Both the position numbers and the translations under genes were made by a program. From NCBI GenBank assembly GCA_903904815.1, contig CAIVDU010000051.1, forward strand, positions 1 to 64,000: 64,000 bases of DNA. Direction: 5' to 3'. Each line of letters starts with the position of its first letter. Within the stretch, counting starts at the first letter, position 1. The DNA is from an uncultured Armatimonadota bacterium. GTDB lineage: Bacteria > Armatimonadota > Fimbriimonadia > Fimbriimonadales > Fimbriimonadaceae. Below, piece by piece: positions 9,022 through 17,628 of this stretch. Below the pieces are notes generated by a model. It saw only the letters and a list, made by a program, of their open reading frames with translations, searched no databases and was not told the DNA's origin.

Positions 9022-9479
9022 TTAGAACCTCCCGCGGCAACCTTGACCGCCTCTCGGATGCGCTGATACGTTCCACAGCGACAAATGTGATGGGCAAACG
9101 TTTCGTCGATGTCCGCATCGGTCGGATGGGGCTTTCGCTTGAGAAGCGCAGCTGCCGCCATGATCTGGCCGGTCTGGCAATAGCCGCACTGAGGGACGTC
9201 CTGCTCGACCCATGCCTTTTGCAAGGGATGGCTGCCATCCTTCGAAAGGCCCTCAATGGTCGTGACGCTCTTGTGGCCAATCTCACCCACCGTAATCTGG
9301 CAGCTTTGGGTCTCCGCCCCGTCGAGTAGAACCGTGCAGGCGCCACACGCGCCGATTCCGCAACCGTATTTGGAACCGGTCAGATCCATGAGATCGCGCA
9401 GAGCCCAAAGAAGGGGCATGTCTGCGACTGCATCGATAGACCGTTGGACGCCGTTGACTTTGATTTTATAGAGAGGCAT
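9018..9479 (-). CDS. (2Fe-2S) subunit of molybdenum hydroxylase (IorA type)
   Basis: A 153-residue small subunit. The plant-type 2Fe-2S cluster ligands lie in KYGCGIGACGACTVLLDG and a following Cys, and the second cluster ligands lie in QCGYCQTGQ and HICRCGTYQRI. It passes electrons from the molybdenum centre of the partner encoded just downstream. The start at 9479 (MPLYKIKVNG) matches the family N-terminus; the longer open frame upstream would add 54 residues without homology. It has no own signal and is probably exported by hitchhiking with the Tat partner. Confidence 0.92.
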   Translation of the reverse strand: MPLYKIKVNGVQRSIDAVADMPLLWALRDLMDLTGSKYGCGIGACGACTVLLDGAETQSCQITVGEIGHKSVTTIEGLSKDGSHPLQKAWVEQDVPQCGYCQTGQIMAAAALLKRKPHPTDADIDETFAHHICRCGTYQRIREAVKVAAGGSK

Positions 9480-9550
9480 GGCAAGACTCGCAACTACAGT
9501 ATAAGTCCCAGGGGGCACAGTTAGGCCCTTGCCAGTTGTAATATAGCCAC

Positions 9551-9955
9551 ATGTCTTTGACTCCTCAGGATGAGAGTGCTTTGGCCCAGGGCAGGGCATT
9601 CCAATGGCATGAACTTTGCGTGCCAGATTTGGACGCCGCAATCAAGTTTTACTGTGAGGCGCTTGGGTTCGGAACCGCCGAAATGGATATGGGCCCCGCC
9701 GGCATCTACCGCATGCTAACCCGGGAGGGACGCCCGATTTGCGGCCTTCAAAGCACGCTGGTCCCACCCGCCGAGGGCCAGCCGCCCCACTGGGCCACCT
9801 ACCTCTGGGTCGATGACGTCGACGCTCGCCTCGAGAAGTCGCTCGCCTTGGGGGCAAAGCTCGTAGTCCCGGCGACCGACGTGCCAACCGTCGGTCGAAT
9901 GGCCATGATCCAAGACCCCCAGGGCGCAAATATCTGGCTTTTCAAGGGCGCCTAG
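9551..9955 (+). CDS. VOC (glyoxalase/bleomycin-resistance) family protein
   Basis: A 134-residue single vicinal-oxygen-chelate unit with paired beta-alpha-beta-beta-beta modules: QWHELCVPDLDAAIKFYCEA at the start, and AMIQDPQGANIWLF at the end. Such proteins are metal-dependent lyases, dioxygenases or binding proteins, and they usually act as dimers. It is divergent from the molybdenum hydroxylase genes with about 70 bases between. The substrate cannot be told. Confidence 0.85.
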   Translation: MSLTPQDESALAQGRAFQWHELCVPDLDAAIKFYCEALGFGTAEMDMGPAGIYRMLTREGRPICGLQSTLVPPAEGQPPHWATYLWVDDVDARLEKSLALGAKLVVPATDVPTVGRMAMIQDPQGANIWLFKGA

Positions 9956-10321
9956 GTCTCAACCGTTCTCTCAAGCTTCATTGGCTGATTGGATTCAGGG
10001 AATGATTCGAACTTGCAAGGTATCCGATCTCATTTGGAACCTCCATGTCTTCCTGAGCCCGCGAAGGACCCCTCCGCTACTTGAGTCCAACGAGCGCCAA
10101 ATTTGGAAACTCCGACCGCAGCAGAGAATGTGTAGTCCCGATTCGCTCGGCTTCCCGACCTCGTACGCGCTTCGCGCGCGGGATCCGGAGACAAGCTCGG
10201 GACGACGTGGAAATCATATGTGGGGTTAGCTAAGCTACAGGTCAGACCAAGTGTCGCCCCAAAACCCCGAACACTAGTCATCCCCAAGCATAATGTTTCA
10301 ACATTAAACGATCCAGACCTC
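9956..10321. other. intergenic region with repeat-like element
   Basis: No gene is supported. About 10040-10205 has the look of an interspersed non-coding repeat: TCCTGAGCCCGCGAAGGACC near its left end, then GTCCCGA (10135-10141) and TCGGGAC (10197-10203) as outer arms, with an inner hairpin CGCGC-TTC-GCGCG at 10166-10178. A reading frame runs from 10220 into the peptidase gene but its extra residues look non-coding. Confidence 0.45.
10040..10205. repeat. possible interspersed palindromic repeat
   Basis: The segment is built of nested inverted repeats (10135-10141 with 10197-10203; 10166-10170 with 10174-10178) beside a CCTGAGCCCGCGAAGGA phrase of the kind found in dispersed non-coding elements of other bacteria. 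Only one copy is in this window, so repeat status is inference. Confidence 0.35.
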
Positions 10322-11974
10322 ATGACATCTGCGCATTACAATCCGTCTCCAACCCTGTCCCTTCGCGAACTGATTGAAGAGTACGCCGCGGATCAAAAGA
10401 GCCTGGAGCGCACCCACACCATCCGGCTGTCCGCCACCACCATCGATCGTCTGGACCGCTTCAATCGCGAATGGCTAACTCGTTTGGAATCAGTCGAGTT
10501 TGACGGCCTCGATTCGGTCGGCAAGGTCGACTACGTCCTTCTTCACCGACACGTTCGCCACGAGATTCGAGAACTGGAGCTTCGCCGTGCCGAACGGGCA
10601 GACGCCATCGCCTTCGTGCCGTTTGCCGACTCAGCGATAGCCCTGGATGAAGAACGAAAGCGGATGTCCGACATCGACCCGAGAGCGGCCGCCGACGCAT
10701 TGGATCGCCTGGCAACCGAAATTGGATCGGCTCGAAACAACCTAGAGGCCGGCACAAAACCCGTCGAAGTGTCGGGACCGGTTGCGCTCCTTGATAGTCT
10801 TCTGGATGCGCTCAAGAACTGGCATGACTTCTATGCCGGATACGACCCCGGATTCAATTGGTGGGTAGACACGCCTTATCAAGCGGCAACCCAAGCGCTA
10901 ACAGGCTACAAAGAGTTTCTCAAGGAGCAGATCGCCTGGATCGGTCCGAACGAGCCCGATCCAATTGTCGGGAGGCCAGTCGGTCGAGAAGCGTTGATTG
11001 AGGCGCTTCGGCACGAGATGATTCCCTACTCGCCAGAAGAGATCGTCGCGATTGGGGAGCGAGAATTTGCCTGGTGCGTCGACCGATTTCGGGAAGCCTC
11101 CCGAGAGTTGGGATTCGGCGATGACTACATGGCCGCCATCGAGCACGTCAAAGGCATGCACGTGGAGCCCGGAAAGCAGACGCAACTCGTACGCGATCTC
11201 GCCCTAGAAGCCATCGATTACGTCGAAGCCCACGACATGGTGACCGTGCCCGTTCTCGCCAAAGAGACCTGGAGGATGGCCATGATGTCGCCCGAAGTCC
11301 AAAAGACCAACCCCTTTTTCCTCGGTGGCGAAGAGATCATCGTGTCGTATCCGACTCATACGATGTCGCATCGGGAAAAGCTCATGAGCATGCGCGGAAA
11401 CAACGCTCCCTTCTCCCGAGCCACCGTTCAGCACGAACTGATCCCCGGGCATCACCTCCAGATGTACATGGCCGACCGGAGGAAGCCGTACCGACAGATC
11501 TTCTCCACCCCCTTTTGGATTGAAGGCTGGACCATCAACTGGGAGATGGTCTTGTGGGACCACGGATTCCCGAAGACTCCCGAACAGCGAATCGGCATGC
11601 TCTTCTGGCGCATCCACCGGGCCGCTCGAATCGTCTTCTCGATCAAATTCCAACTCGGTGAGATGACCGCGCAGGAGTGCATTGATATGCTCGTAAACGG
11701 AGTGGGACACGAGCGCGCAAACGCCGAGGGCGAAGTACGACGATCGATAAAGGGCGCCTATCCTCCGCTTTACCAAGCGGCCTATATGATCGGCGGAATC
11801 CAGTTTCGAGCGATGAGACGAGAACTGGTCGATACCGGCAAAATGACCCTAAAGAAGTTTCACGACGCGGTGATGCAGGAGAACGACATCCCGCCCGCAA
11901 TTCTTCGTTCAATCCTGCGTGGAGACGAATTCACCCAAGACTTCCAGCCCGATTGGCGATTCGACGAAGTCTGA
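10322..11974 (+). CDS. DUF885 family metallopeptidase-like protein
   Basis: A 550-residue, largely helical protein of the DUF885 family. The metal-binding motif HELIPGHH is at residues 371-378, the HExxPGH form typical of the family, which is distantly related to thermolysin-like carboxypeptidases. No signal peptide is evident with the start at 10322 (MTSAHYNPSP); the open frame starts earlier at 10220 but the extra 34 residues are unlike the family. It converges on the M23-like gene with only seven bases between stops. Peptidase activity is a family inference. Confidence 0.85.
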   Translation: MTSAHYNPSPTLSLRELIEEYAADQKSLERTHTIRLSATTIDRLDRFNREWLTRLESVEFDGLDSVGKVDYVLLHRHVRHEIRELELRRAERADAIAFVPFADSAIALDEERKRMSDIDPRAAADALDRLATEIGSARNNLEAGTKPVEVSGPVALLDSLLDALKNWHDFYAGYDPGFNWWVDTPYQAATQALTGYKEFLKEQIAWIGPNEPDPIVGRPVGREALIEALRHEMIPYSPEEIVAIGEREFAWCVDRFREASRELGFGDDYMAAIEHVKGMHVEPGKQTQLVRDLALEAIDYVEAHDMVTVPVLAKETWRMAMMSPEVQKTNPFFLGGEEIIVSYPTHTMSHREKLMSMRGNNAPFSRATVQHELIPGHHLQMYMADRRKPYRQIFSTPFWIEGWTINWEMVLWDHGFPKTPEQRIGMLFWRIHRAARIVFSIKFQLGEMTAQECIDMLVNGVGHERANAEGEVRRSIKGAYPPLYQAAYMIGGIQFRAMRRELVDTGKMTLKKFHDAVMQENDIPPAILRSILRGDEFTQDFQPDWRFDEV

Positions 11975-11981
11975 CTTCAAC

Positions 11982-12803
11982 TCAATAGATCCCGCCTTGC
12001 ACTGGCTTGAAGTGGTTGCCGTAGGCAGACTTGAAGGTCACCGGTATGGTGATCCTTTTGCTGCCGCTCACCGTGTAAAAGACTGAAAAGTGGAGATGGG
12101 GACTGCTGGTAAAACCCGTGTTTCCCGAAAGTCCGATCGCATCGCCTTCCTTCACTTCTTGCCCAATCTTCACGAATACACCGTCGTGTTTCAGATGAGC
12201 GTATTCGGCGAACGTTCCGTCGTCGTGGCGAATGAGGACGTAGTTAAAGTCCTTTTTGAACTTCTTATTCACCCCGCCAAGCGTGGCATCGGATCGCAAA
12301 CCGATGACGCGTCCCGCTCGAGCGGCGCACAGTTTCGTCCCAACTGGCATCAGGAAATCGATCGCCTCTTCATCCTGAGACCCCGTTCCATGACTGAACG
12401 TGCCGTACGGCCCCTGCGTGACTCGACTCTTAAACCGCAAATAGGGCAAGCGATAAAAGAAGGCTTTCGGCTTGCCAACGAGGTTGTGACCTGACTTCCA
12501 AGCAAATTCGTAGTGGTACTTCCACTCGCGGTTCGGATGGATCGGTGAGAGTTCGAAAAGTACATGACTGCCTTCCGATTTGATCACCGTTCGAAAAGGA
12601 ATCTTCTTGTTGCACCGCATGTTGACAAGCTTCAGCGACACATCAATTGTCACGTCGCTCAGGTTTTTCAAACGTGCAATCAGTTCGACTTTATCACCCT
12701 TCTGGCGATCTGAAATGACGCAGTTGGTGTCTTCGGCGAAGGACGTCGCGGTCAGCGCAAGGAGTGAGATCGCGACGAAACTGAAGCGAAAGGCAGGTCT
12801 CAT
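11982..12803 (-). CDS. secreted M23-like peptidase
   Basis: A 273-residue protein with a signal peptide (MRPAFRFSFVAISLLALTAT...FAED) and a C-terminal LytM/M23 domain (about 130-245). The HxH metal motif is present (PHLHFS, His236 and His238) and Asp149 is in AIDFLMPVGT. The usual first His four residues before this Asp is Glu145; a His at 138 (FSHGT) might replace it. It would cleave peptidoglycan peptides or other proteins if active, or act as a scaffold if not. I chose the ATG at 12803 over a TTG six codons upstream. Confidence 0.8.
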   Translation of the reverse strand: MRPAFRFSFVAISLLALTATSFAEDTNCVISDRQKGDKVELIARLKNLSDVTIDVSLKLVNMRCNKKIPFRTVIKSEGSHVLFELSPIHPNREWKYHYEFAWKSGHNLVGKPKAFFYRLPYLRFKSRVTQGPYGTFSHGTGSQDEEAIDFLMPVGTKLCAARAGRVIGLRSDATLGGVNKKFKKDFNYVLIRHDDGTFAEYAHLKHDGVFVKIGQEVKEGDAIGLSGNTGFTSSPHLHFSVFYTVSGSKRITIPVTFKSAYGNHFKPVQGGIY

Positions 12804-12899
12804 GGGGCAGGCGACCGACAACTTTTTCCGGATACTCGTCGGCTTGCAAATACGTTACCTGCTAGGGAATCTGCCTACTCGTAAGCCCTCGACCACTGA

Positions 12900-15800
12900 C
12901 TAGTCTTTCAGAACCTGAATCGCTCTCACTTCCGGCTCGTTAGCCGAACCCTTCGTAAAGGTGATCTGGATATTCCCCCGCGATGTCAAAGACTCAATCG
13001 GGAAATCTTTCACGAGCAGTTTCCCAGTCCCACCCGCTTCGGCAAAGATATCAAATTCAGTCAGCACCCTTTTGCCATTGATGTCGACATTGAAACGGCG
13101 TCCACCTACTCGAAATTGGGACAGATCCATGAAATGGAGGCGCAGAGTGTAGTGATGGCCGGACGGAAGGGGAGGTACTGGGAGCCGATACGTCATTTCG
13201 CCATATCGTTCCGAAGCGTACAAGGCCTTTGGCGCCGCCTTGTCGGCGGCTGGGCTCAGGTCGATATCACCCTGTTGGGTGATGCCATTCCCGCCCCGCA
13301 CGTAGGGTTCGTCGCTTACAAACGATGTCCCCGCCAGGTCATCGTTTCCGCAGATCAGATTGAGCAGCACCCCGGGCGGATTCGGAACCACTGGTGGCGT
13401 CGGGATCGGCGCACCCGGCTTCATGGCCAAGTTGTCGACAGTCGAAATACTCCCCGCATCGACTTTGCCAACCTTGACGTTCCAACCGTCCACGGCGATC
13501 AAAATAGGCTCCATATGAAAGTCGCGAGACGCTGCTTCCACTGTTACCGTTCGGCTCTCGCCTGGCAGGAGAGAAACGTAGTTGTCGCTGTAGTAGACCG
13601 GCAGTACGCGCAACCCCGAATAGCCGCGACGAAGCTGAAGATGCACCGCCAATGCCACGTGGTTCGTAGGGTTGTGGATGTGCACGGCAAACTTCGTCAC
13701 TCCTGGAATCGAAGCGAGGAGCGAGGTGGAAAAGTGGAGGGGCGCCAACGGAAGGTTTTGCAACTCCGACAATTGGTTGGGTGACTCGGTTGCCGGTTCC
13801 CAGTAAAAGTTATCCGAGATCGTCTTGCCGGATGCGTCTTCAAGCCGAAGTTTGAGGAACTGCGCCTTTCCGGAAAAATCCGACCGGTCCAGTCTGAAGG
13901 CGTCTTTTACGGAGCTTGCAGGGACGCTTAGCGCCCCACTTCTCGATACTTGTCGAACTCCATCCATTCCATACACCGTGGCGTCCGCATGGAACCTCTT
14001 CAGAGGCTTGCCGGAGTTGTTCACCACCTCGACCGCGAGGGTCACCGGATCAAACTGAATATGGATCGGTTCGCACCCCTTCTGAGTACCGAACAGCGCT
14101 GAATTGGGTTCCAGGTCGTAGCTGTACAATTGCCACACGAAGCTCGGTTGAGCCGGACTACTCATCCAAAGCAACACGCCGGTCGCCGGGTTGAAAAGCT
14201 TGGAATTTCGCCCTTCGAACACTGCTCGGTACCCTTCGTAGTTGGCCAGTTGCGACTTGCGAACGAAGTCCGCCAGGTTCGAAATGGGGCCGTATCGAGC
14301 CGCAAGATTTCTCGGGAATCTCTGACCGTCCTGAGCGCCCCGCGTCAGGTCGTGCTCCGCCCAATCGTCGTTCAGGGTCTTCCAATCTGGACTCCAATCT
14401 TTCTTCGGCATCATCGCCTGGATCGATTCCAAAGTAGGGATCGAAGCCAGACCGATTTCCGTATGGATACCGTCAGTCGCATTGAAATAGAAGTCGACCG
14501 GACGGGTCGCATACGGTCCGCCGCCACCCACGCCGTTGATCGCCGCCGAGTGGGGTTGGTAGAAGCGGCGAGAGTCGAGTCCCGCGATGAGCTTTCGCAG
14601 CCCCTCGTTCAGGATCGGAGGAGGATTGGCTTCGTTTCGTCCGCACCAGATGGCAATCGACGGGTGGTTGCGGAACCGGAGCACCTTCTCCCGCGCGTTG
14701 GCCATAAACAACTTATTGTCGTTGGGAATCGGGCCGTCGGCCGGGTTCGCCAGCCAAAAATCATCCCAAACCATGATCCCGTACTTGTCGCACAGGTCGT
14801 AGAAATCCTCTTCGGTGTCTTGTCCGACCCAGTTGCGAATCATCGTGCAGTGAGCATCCCGATGCATGCGGATCTGAGCCTCGAGGCGCGCGTAGGGGAT
14901 ACGCTTCATCGCCTCGTCCAGACCCCAGTTACCACCCTTGCAGAAGATGGGGACGCCATTGACGATCACCGCCAGATTCTTACTTCCGGGAAGGAAATAC
15001 AAGTAGGTCTTCACTCCAAACTGGGTGGAACTCTTGTCGGTTATCACCGGACGACCGGGAGTAAAAGCTTCGAATCGCAGTTGCAGGTGATAAAGATTGG
15101 GCTGGCCATATCCGTTCGGCCACCAAAGTTTGGGGTGGGACAGAAGCTGCTCTGGCAACTTGATCAAGTCTTCCGAATGGGCGCCCAAGGTCACCGGTTT
15201 GCGGAAGATCAGCTCAGTGCCGGGAACTTCGCCGACCAGTTCCCCCATAACCGATCGAGAATCAAGGTTTCGCAGGGTGACTTCCCCCCCAATCTTCGCC
15301 GTTTCTCCGTCCGGGCTTAAGAAATCGGTGGTCACGTATGGGTTTTCGATGCGTACGTCTCCGGTTCGATAGCTCTCAACCGTCTGCCAGATTCCCGTGT
15401 CCCGGTCGCGGATGCCGGGCATCCAGTCCCATCCAACGGTGGCCACAAAGGTTGGCCCGTCCTGTCCCATCGCTCCGCCGTTCGGTCCGGTGCCATTGGC
15501 TACGGTCTGCTCATAAACGTGACCAGGATGGGGCGCTGGATAGACGTGAACCGCAACGACCGCGTCGCTTCCCCCTTCGGTAACCGATGTGACGTCGAAT
15601 TCGCCGCGCACGAAGGCGCCCTTGATCGGCCCCAGATCGTGCCCATTCACGAACACCTCGGCCAGGTAATTGATACCATTGAATCGAAGCCAGTCATGCT
15701 GACCCAGTCCCCGCTTCGCAAGGTGGAAGTTGGCCCGGTACCAGTAACTGTTCCGCGAAAGCTTCTCGGGAATCGTCCGGTTGTTTTCACCAAATAACGG

Positions 15801-16043
15801 CTCTGGATACACACCCGCCGCCACTAAGCTCGTGAGAACGGTGCCCGGAACCACCGCCTTGAACCACTGCTTCGGTCGAAAACTTGGAAGCGCAACCTGC
15901 TCCCCGGGGGCGTCGACTTCCTCGGCATCCTGCAGTTTCCAGCCGACAACGGTGGTGGTATCGGGAACGGGCGCCGCCAAGGCGGCAGCGGCGAGCAGCA
16001 GCATGCCAGGCAAAAGGACAAATTGGAGGCTTCTTCGCATCAT
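12900..16043 (-). CDS. GH2 family glycosidase with C-terminal malectin domain
   Basis: A 1047-residue secreted enzyme with signal peptide (LLPGMLLLAAAALAAP). It has a GH2 sugar-binding domain (about 50-215), a beta-sandwich (about 225-345), a TIM barrel (about 350-650) with the acid/base Glu471 in WCGRNEAN, further beta domains, and a C-terminal malectin-type carbohydrate-binding domain (about 895-1045). The arrangement is closest to exo-beta-glucosaminidase or beta-mannosidase branches of GH2; I cannot decide between them. It lies just downstream of a LacI gene on the same strand, and an inverted repeat abuts its start codon. Confidence 0.88.
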   Translation of the reverse strand: MMRRSLQFVLLPGMLLLAAAALAAPVPDTTTVVGWKLQDAEEVDAPGEQVALPSFRPKQWFKAVVPGTVLTSLVAAGVYPEPLFGENNRTIPEKLSRNSYWYRANFHLAKRGLGQHDWLRFNGINYLAEVFVNGHDLGPIKGAFVRGEFDVTSVTEGGSDAVVAVHVYPAPHPGHVYEQTVANGTGPNGGAMGQDGPTFVATVGWDWMPGIRDRDTGIWQTVESYRTGDVRIENPYVTTDFLSPDGETAKIGGEVTLRNLDSRSVMGELVGEVPGTELIFRKPVTLGAHSEDLIKLPEQLLSHPKLWWPNGYGQPNLYHLQLRFEAFTPGRPVITDKSSTQFGVKTYLYFLPGSKNLAVIVNGVPIFCKGGNWGLDEAMKRIPYARLEAQIRMHRDAHCTMIRNWVGQDTEEDFYDLCDKYGIMVWDDFWLANPADGPIPNDNKLFMANAREKVLRFRNHPSIAIWCGRNEANPPPILNEGLRKLIAGLDSRRFYQPHSAAINGVGGGGPYATRPVDFYFNATDGIHTEIGLASIPTLESIQAMMPKKDWSPDWKTLNDDWAEHDLTRGAQDGQRFPRNLAARYGPISNLADFVRKSQLANYEGYRAVFEGRNSKLFNPATGVLLWMSSPAQPSFVWQLYSYDLEPNSALFGTQKGCEPIHIQFDPVTLAVEVVNNSGKPLKRFHADATVYGMDGVRQVSRSGALSVPASSVKDAFRLDRSDFSGKAQFLKLRLEDASGKTISDNFYWEPATESPNQLSELQNLPLAPLHFSTSLLASIPGVTKFAVHIHNPTNHVALAVHLQLRRGYSGLRVLPVYYSDNYVSLLPGESRTVTVEAASRDFHMEPILIAVDGWNVKVGKVDAGSISTVDNLAMKPGAPIPTPPVVPNPPGVLLNLICGNDDLAGTSFVSDEPYVRGGNGITQQGDIDLSPAADKAAPKALYASERYGEMTYRLPVPPLPSGHHYTLRLHFMDLSQFRVGGRRFNVDINGKRVLTEFDIFAEAGGTGKLLVKDFPIESLTSRGNIQITFTKGSANEPEVRAIQVLKD

Positions 16044-16047
16044 GTTT

Positions 16048-16062
16048 CTAACGACACGTTAG
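16048..16062. promoter_or_regulatory. operator-like inverted repeat CTAACG-ACA-CGTTAG
   Basis: A perfect inverted repeat with six-base arms, placed four bases before the ATG of the GH2-malectin gene and downstream of the LacI gene. The same CTAAC-N5-GTTAG layout occurs at 35806-35820. It is probably the operator for a LacI-type repressor, perhaps the neighbour. Confidence 0.6.
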
Positions 16063-16123
16063 TCGTGGTGTGGGAAAGTCTTACCGCATTTTCGATCGCG
16101 GATATCGTTCGTGTTTGTCCGGT

Positions 16124-17113
16124 CTAGGTGGTTTCCCCGATTCTCAGACTGACCGGCAGGATGGTCTGTCGTTCATGAGGTCTGCCTTCGCTCATGGCAA
16201 TCAGCTTCTGAACCGCCAATCGGGCGAGGTCGTTCAGCGGCGTGCAAACGCTCGTCATGACCTGATCGACGCCGACCGTTTGAATGCAGTCGAAACCGGT
16301 CAGGGCAAGATCCTCCGGAATCCTAAGTCCACGGCCGCGAGCGGCAACCCGAATTTCGTGAGCGAGTTCATCGGAACTGCAAACGGCGGCGTCTGGGCGA
16401 GGGTCAGACGCGAGGATCTTCTCCAAGGCTTCGTTGCCGCTCTTCACCACATAGGTCGGTACCGGGGTCTCATACATGCGCTGCGACGCGGCCGAGAACT
16501 CATCGAGCCGTTGCTTTGCGCTCTCCAGATACGGCGAATCGAACTTGACGTAGGACGGTCGTTTGTATCCTCGCGCCTTAAGGTGCTCCATGACAAGTTG
16601 GATGCCCTGGGCGGCGTCCACTGCCACGTAAGGCAGCGGGCTGAAGCAGTCACCGACTTCCACCGCGTTCATCCCGGTCGCCATCAGGCGCTGGGCGATC
16701 GGGTCGCTGCCCGAGTTCAGAATCAACACACCATCAACCACGCCACCGGCTTGGCGTGCAAACGCTTCTTCGGTCGAGCAGTCTTCTCGGGCGCAGTGAA
16801 CGAGCAATTGAAAATCCGCCTCCGACACCGCTCGTTCGATGCTGGCGATCATCATCGCCCAGTAACCGATAGCGACTCCCCACTGGTCCGACCGAAGATA
16901 AAGCCCGAACACGCCTGTACGACCGCTTCGGATGGCCCGGATATGCCGGTTCGGGTAGTAGCCGAGCTCCTTCGCCGCTTCCTCAACGCGAAGTCGCGTC
17001 GCCTCTTTTATCCCCAGTGACAGCGCTCGGTCATTGAGAATCAGTGTGACCGTGGACGGCGCGACGCCGGCGCGATTGGCGACGTCGGTGCGGGTCGGTC
17101 GGTTTCCTCTCAT
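16124..17113 (-). CDS. LacI family transcriptional regulator
   Basis: A 329-residue regulator with LacI helix-turn-helix (TRTDVANRAGVAPSTVTLIL, residues 7-26) and a sugar-binding-protein-like sensor domain. The start at 17113 (MRGNRPTRTDV) places the helix-turn-helix at the normal distance from the N-terminus; the frame stays open for 100 more codons upstream, but that part is antisense to the pseudopilin remnant and lipoprotein. It stands upstream of the GH2 gene on the same strand and is divergent from the remnant, lipoprotein and DUF5060 genes, so it is placed to control both directions. Confidence 0.9.
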   Translation of the reverse strand: MRGNRPTRTDVANRAGVAPSTVTLILNDRALSLGIKEATRLRVEEAAKELGYYPNRHIRAIRSGRTGVFGLYLRSDQWGVAIGYWAMMIASIERAVSEADFQLLVHCAREDCSTEEAFARQAGGVVDGVLILNSGSDPIAQRLMATGMNAVEVGDCFSPLPYVAVDAAQGIQLVMEHLKARGYKRPSYVKFDSPYLESAKQRLDEFSAASQRMYETPVPTYVVKSGNEALEKILASDPRPDAAVCSSDELAHEIRVAARGRGLRIPEDLALTGFDCIQTVGVDQVMTSVCTPLNDLARLAVQKLIAMSEGRPHERQTILPVSLRIGETT

Positions 17114-17155
17114 CTGTATCGAAAGGATAGACCCATTGGCCCGAAAAAACCATAA

Positions 17156-17386
17156 ACTCGATACGAAGGAGACAACAGCGACAGCCAAGGAAAAATCGGC
17201 TGGAAGCTCGTGCGATATCGCTACACCAACAGCGCAAACGTAGCGTGTGTCGACGGGCATGCCAAATCCATCATCAAGGGAAGTTTGAATTGGTGCAAGA
17301 ACATGTACACGCCGGGATTTAGCTCCGTCGGTGGCCAGAACGACGATTGGCTTTGGGATCAGGGCAACGCGTGCTATGGCAAGTAG
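17156..17386 (+). pseudogene. C-terminal remnant of a pseudopilin gene
   Basis: In this frame the translation contains YRYTNSANVACVDGHAKS and then a Trp/Asn/Gly-rich tail ending in GNACYGK and a stop at 17384. This is the C-terminal part of a DUF1559-like pseudopilin with its DGHAK motif. The frame is closed upstream by a stop at 17153-17155, there is no start codon or prepilin leader, and the LacI gene begins 40 bases away. The N-terminal three quarters have been deleted. The position, next to a LacI gene and before a lipoprotein, matches the intact module at 2424-4812. Confidence 0.75.
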
Positions 17387-17612
17387 GGCGATCCTCTTGC
17401 CTATAGCGCTCACAACGATGTTCGGACTCGCGGGTTGCGGGTCCGATCAGAACTCGCCAGAAATGGGCGCCGTGCCCCCTAAGCCAGATCCAAATGTTGT
17501 GAGTAAGATGCCGGAGTCAGTGCGACAACAAATGAGTGCCGCTCCCTCCGCTCAAACCCAAGCAGCCGAGATGGGCCAAATGGCCAAGAACTTGAAATCA
17601 AAGACGCCGTGA
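17376..17612 (+). CDS. small lipoprotein of the pseudopilin module
   Basis: A 78-residue protein with a lipoprotein signal (lipobox LAGC, Cys21) and a Pro/Gln/Met-rich mature part (KPDPNVVSKMPESVRQQM) without known domain. Its ATG at 17376 overlaps the last bases of the pseudopilin remnant. It is followed 16 bases later by the DUF5060 glycosidase gene and is probably cotranscribed with it. The longer frame starting at 17331 would bury the signal peptide. Function unknown. Confidence 0.7.
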   Translation: MASRAILLPIALTTMFGLAGCGSDQNSPEMGAVPPKPDPNVVSKMPESVRQQMSAAPSAQTQAAEMGQMAKNLKSKTP

Positions 17613-17628
17613 CCAACGTTGGACACAG

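Noticed and set aside
14130-15320. Long plus-strand open frame inside the GH2-malectin gene
   Set aside because: It is antisense to a gene with clear domains and has an Arg/His-rich composition typical of shadow frames.
16070-17020. Plus-strand open frame of 316 codons opposite the LacI gene
   Set aside because: The LacI product on the other strand is unambiguous; this translation has no family resemblance.
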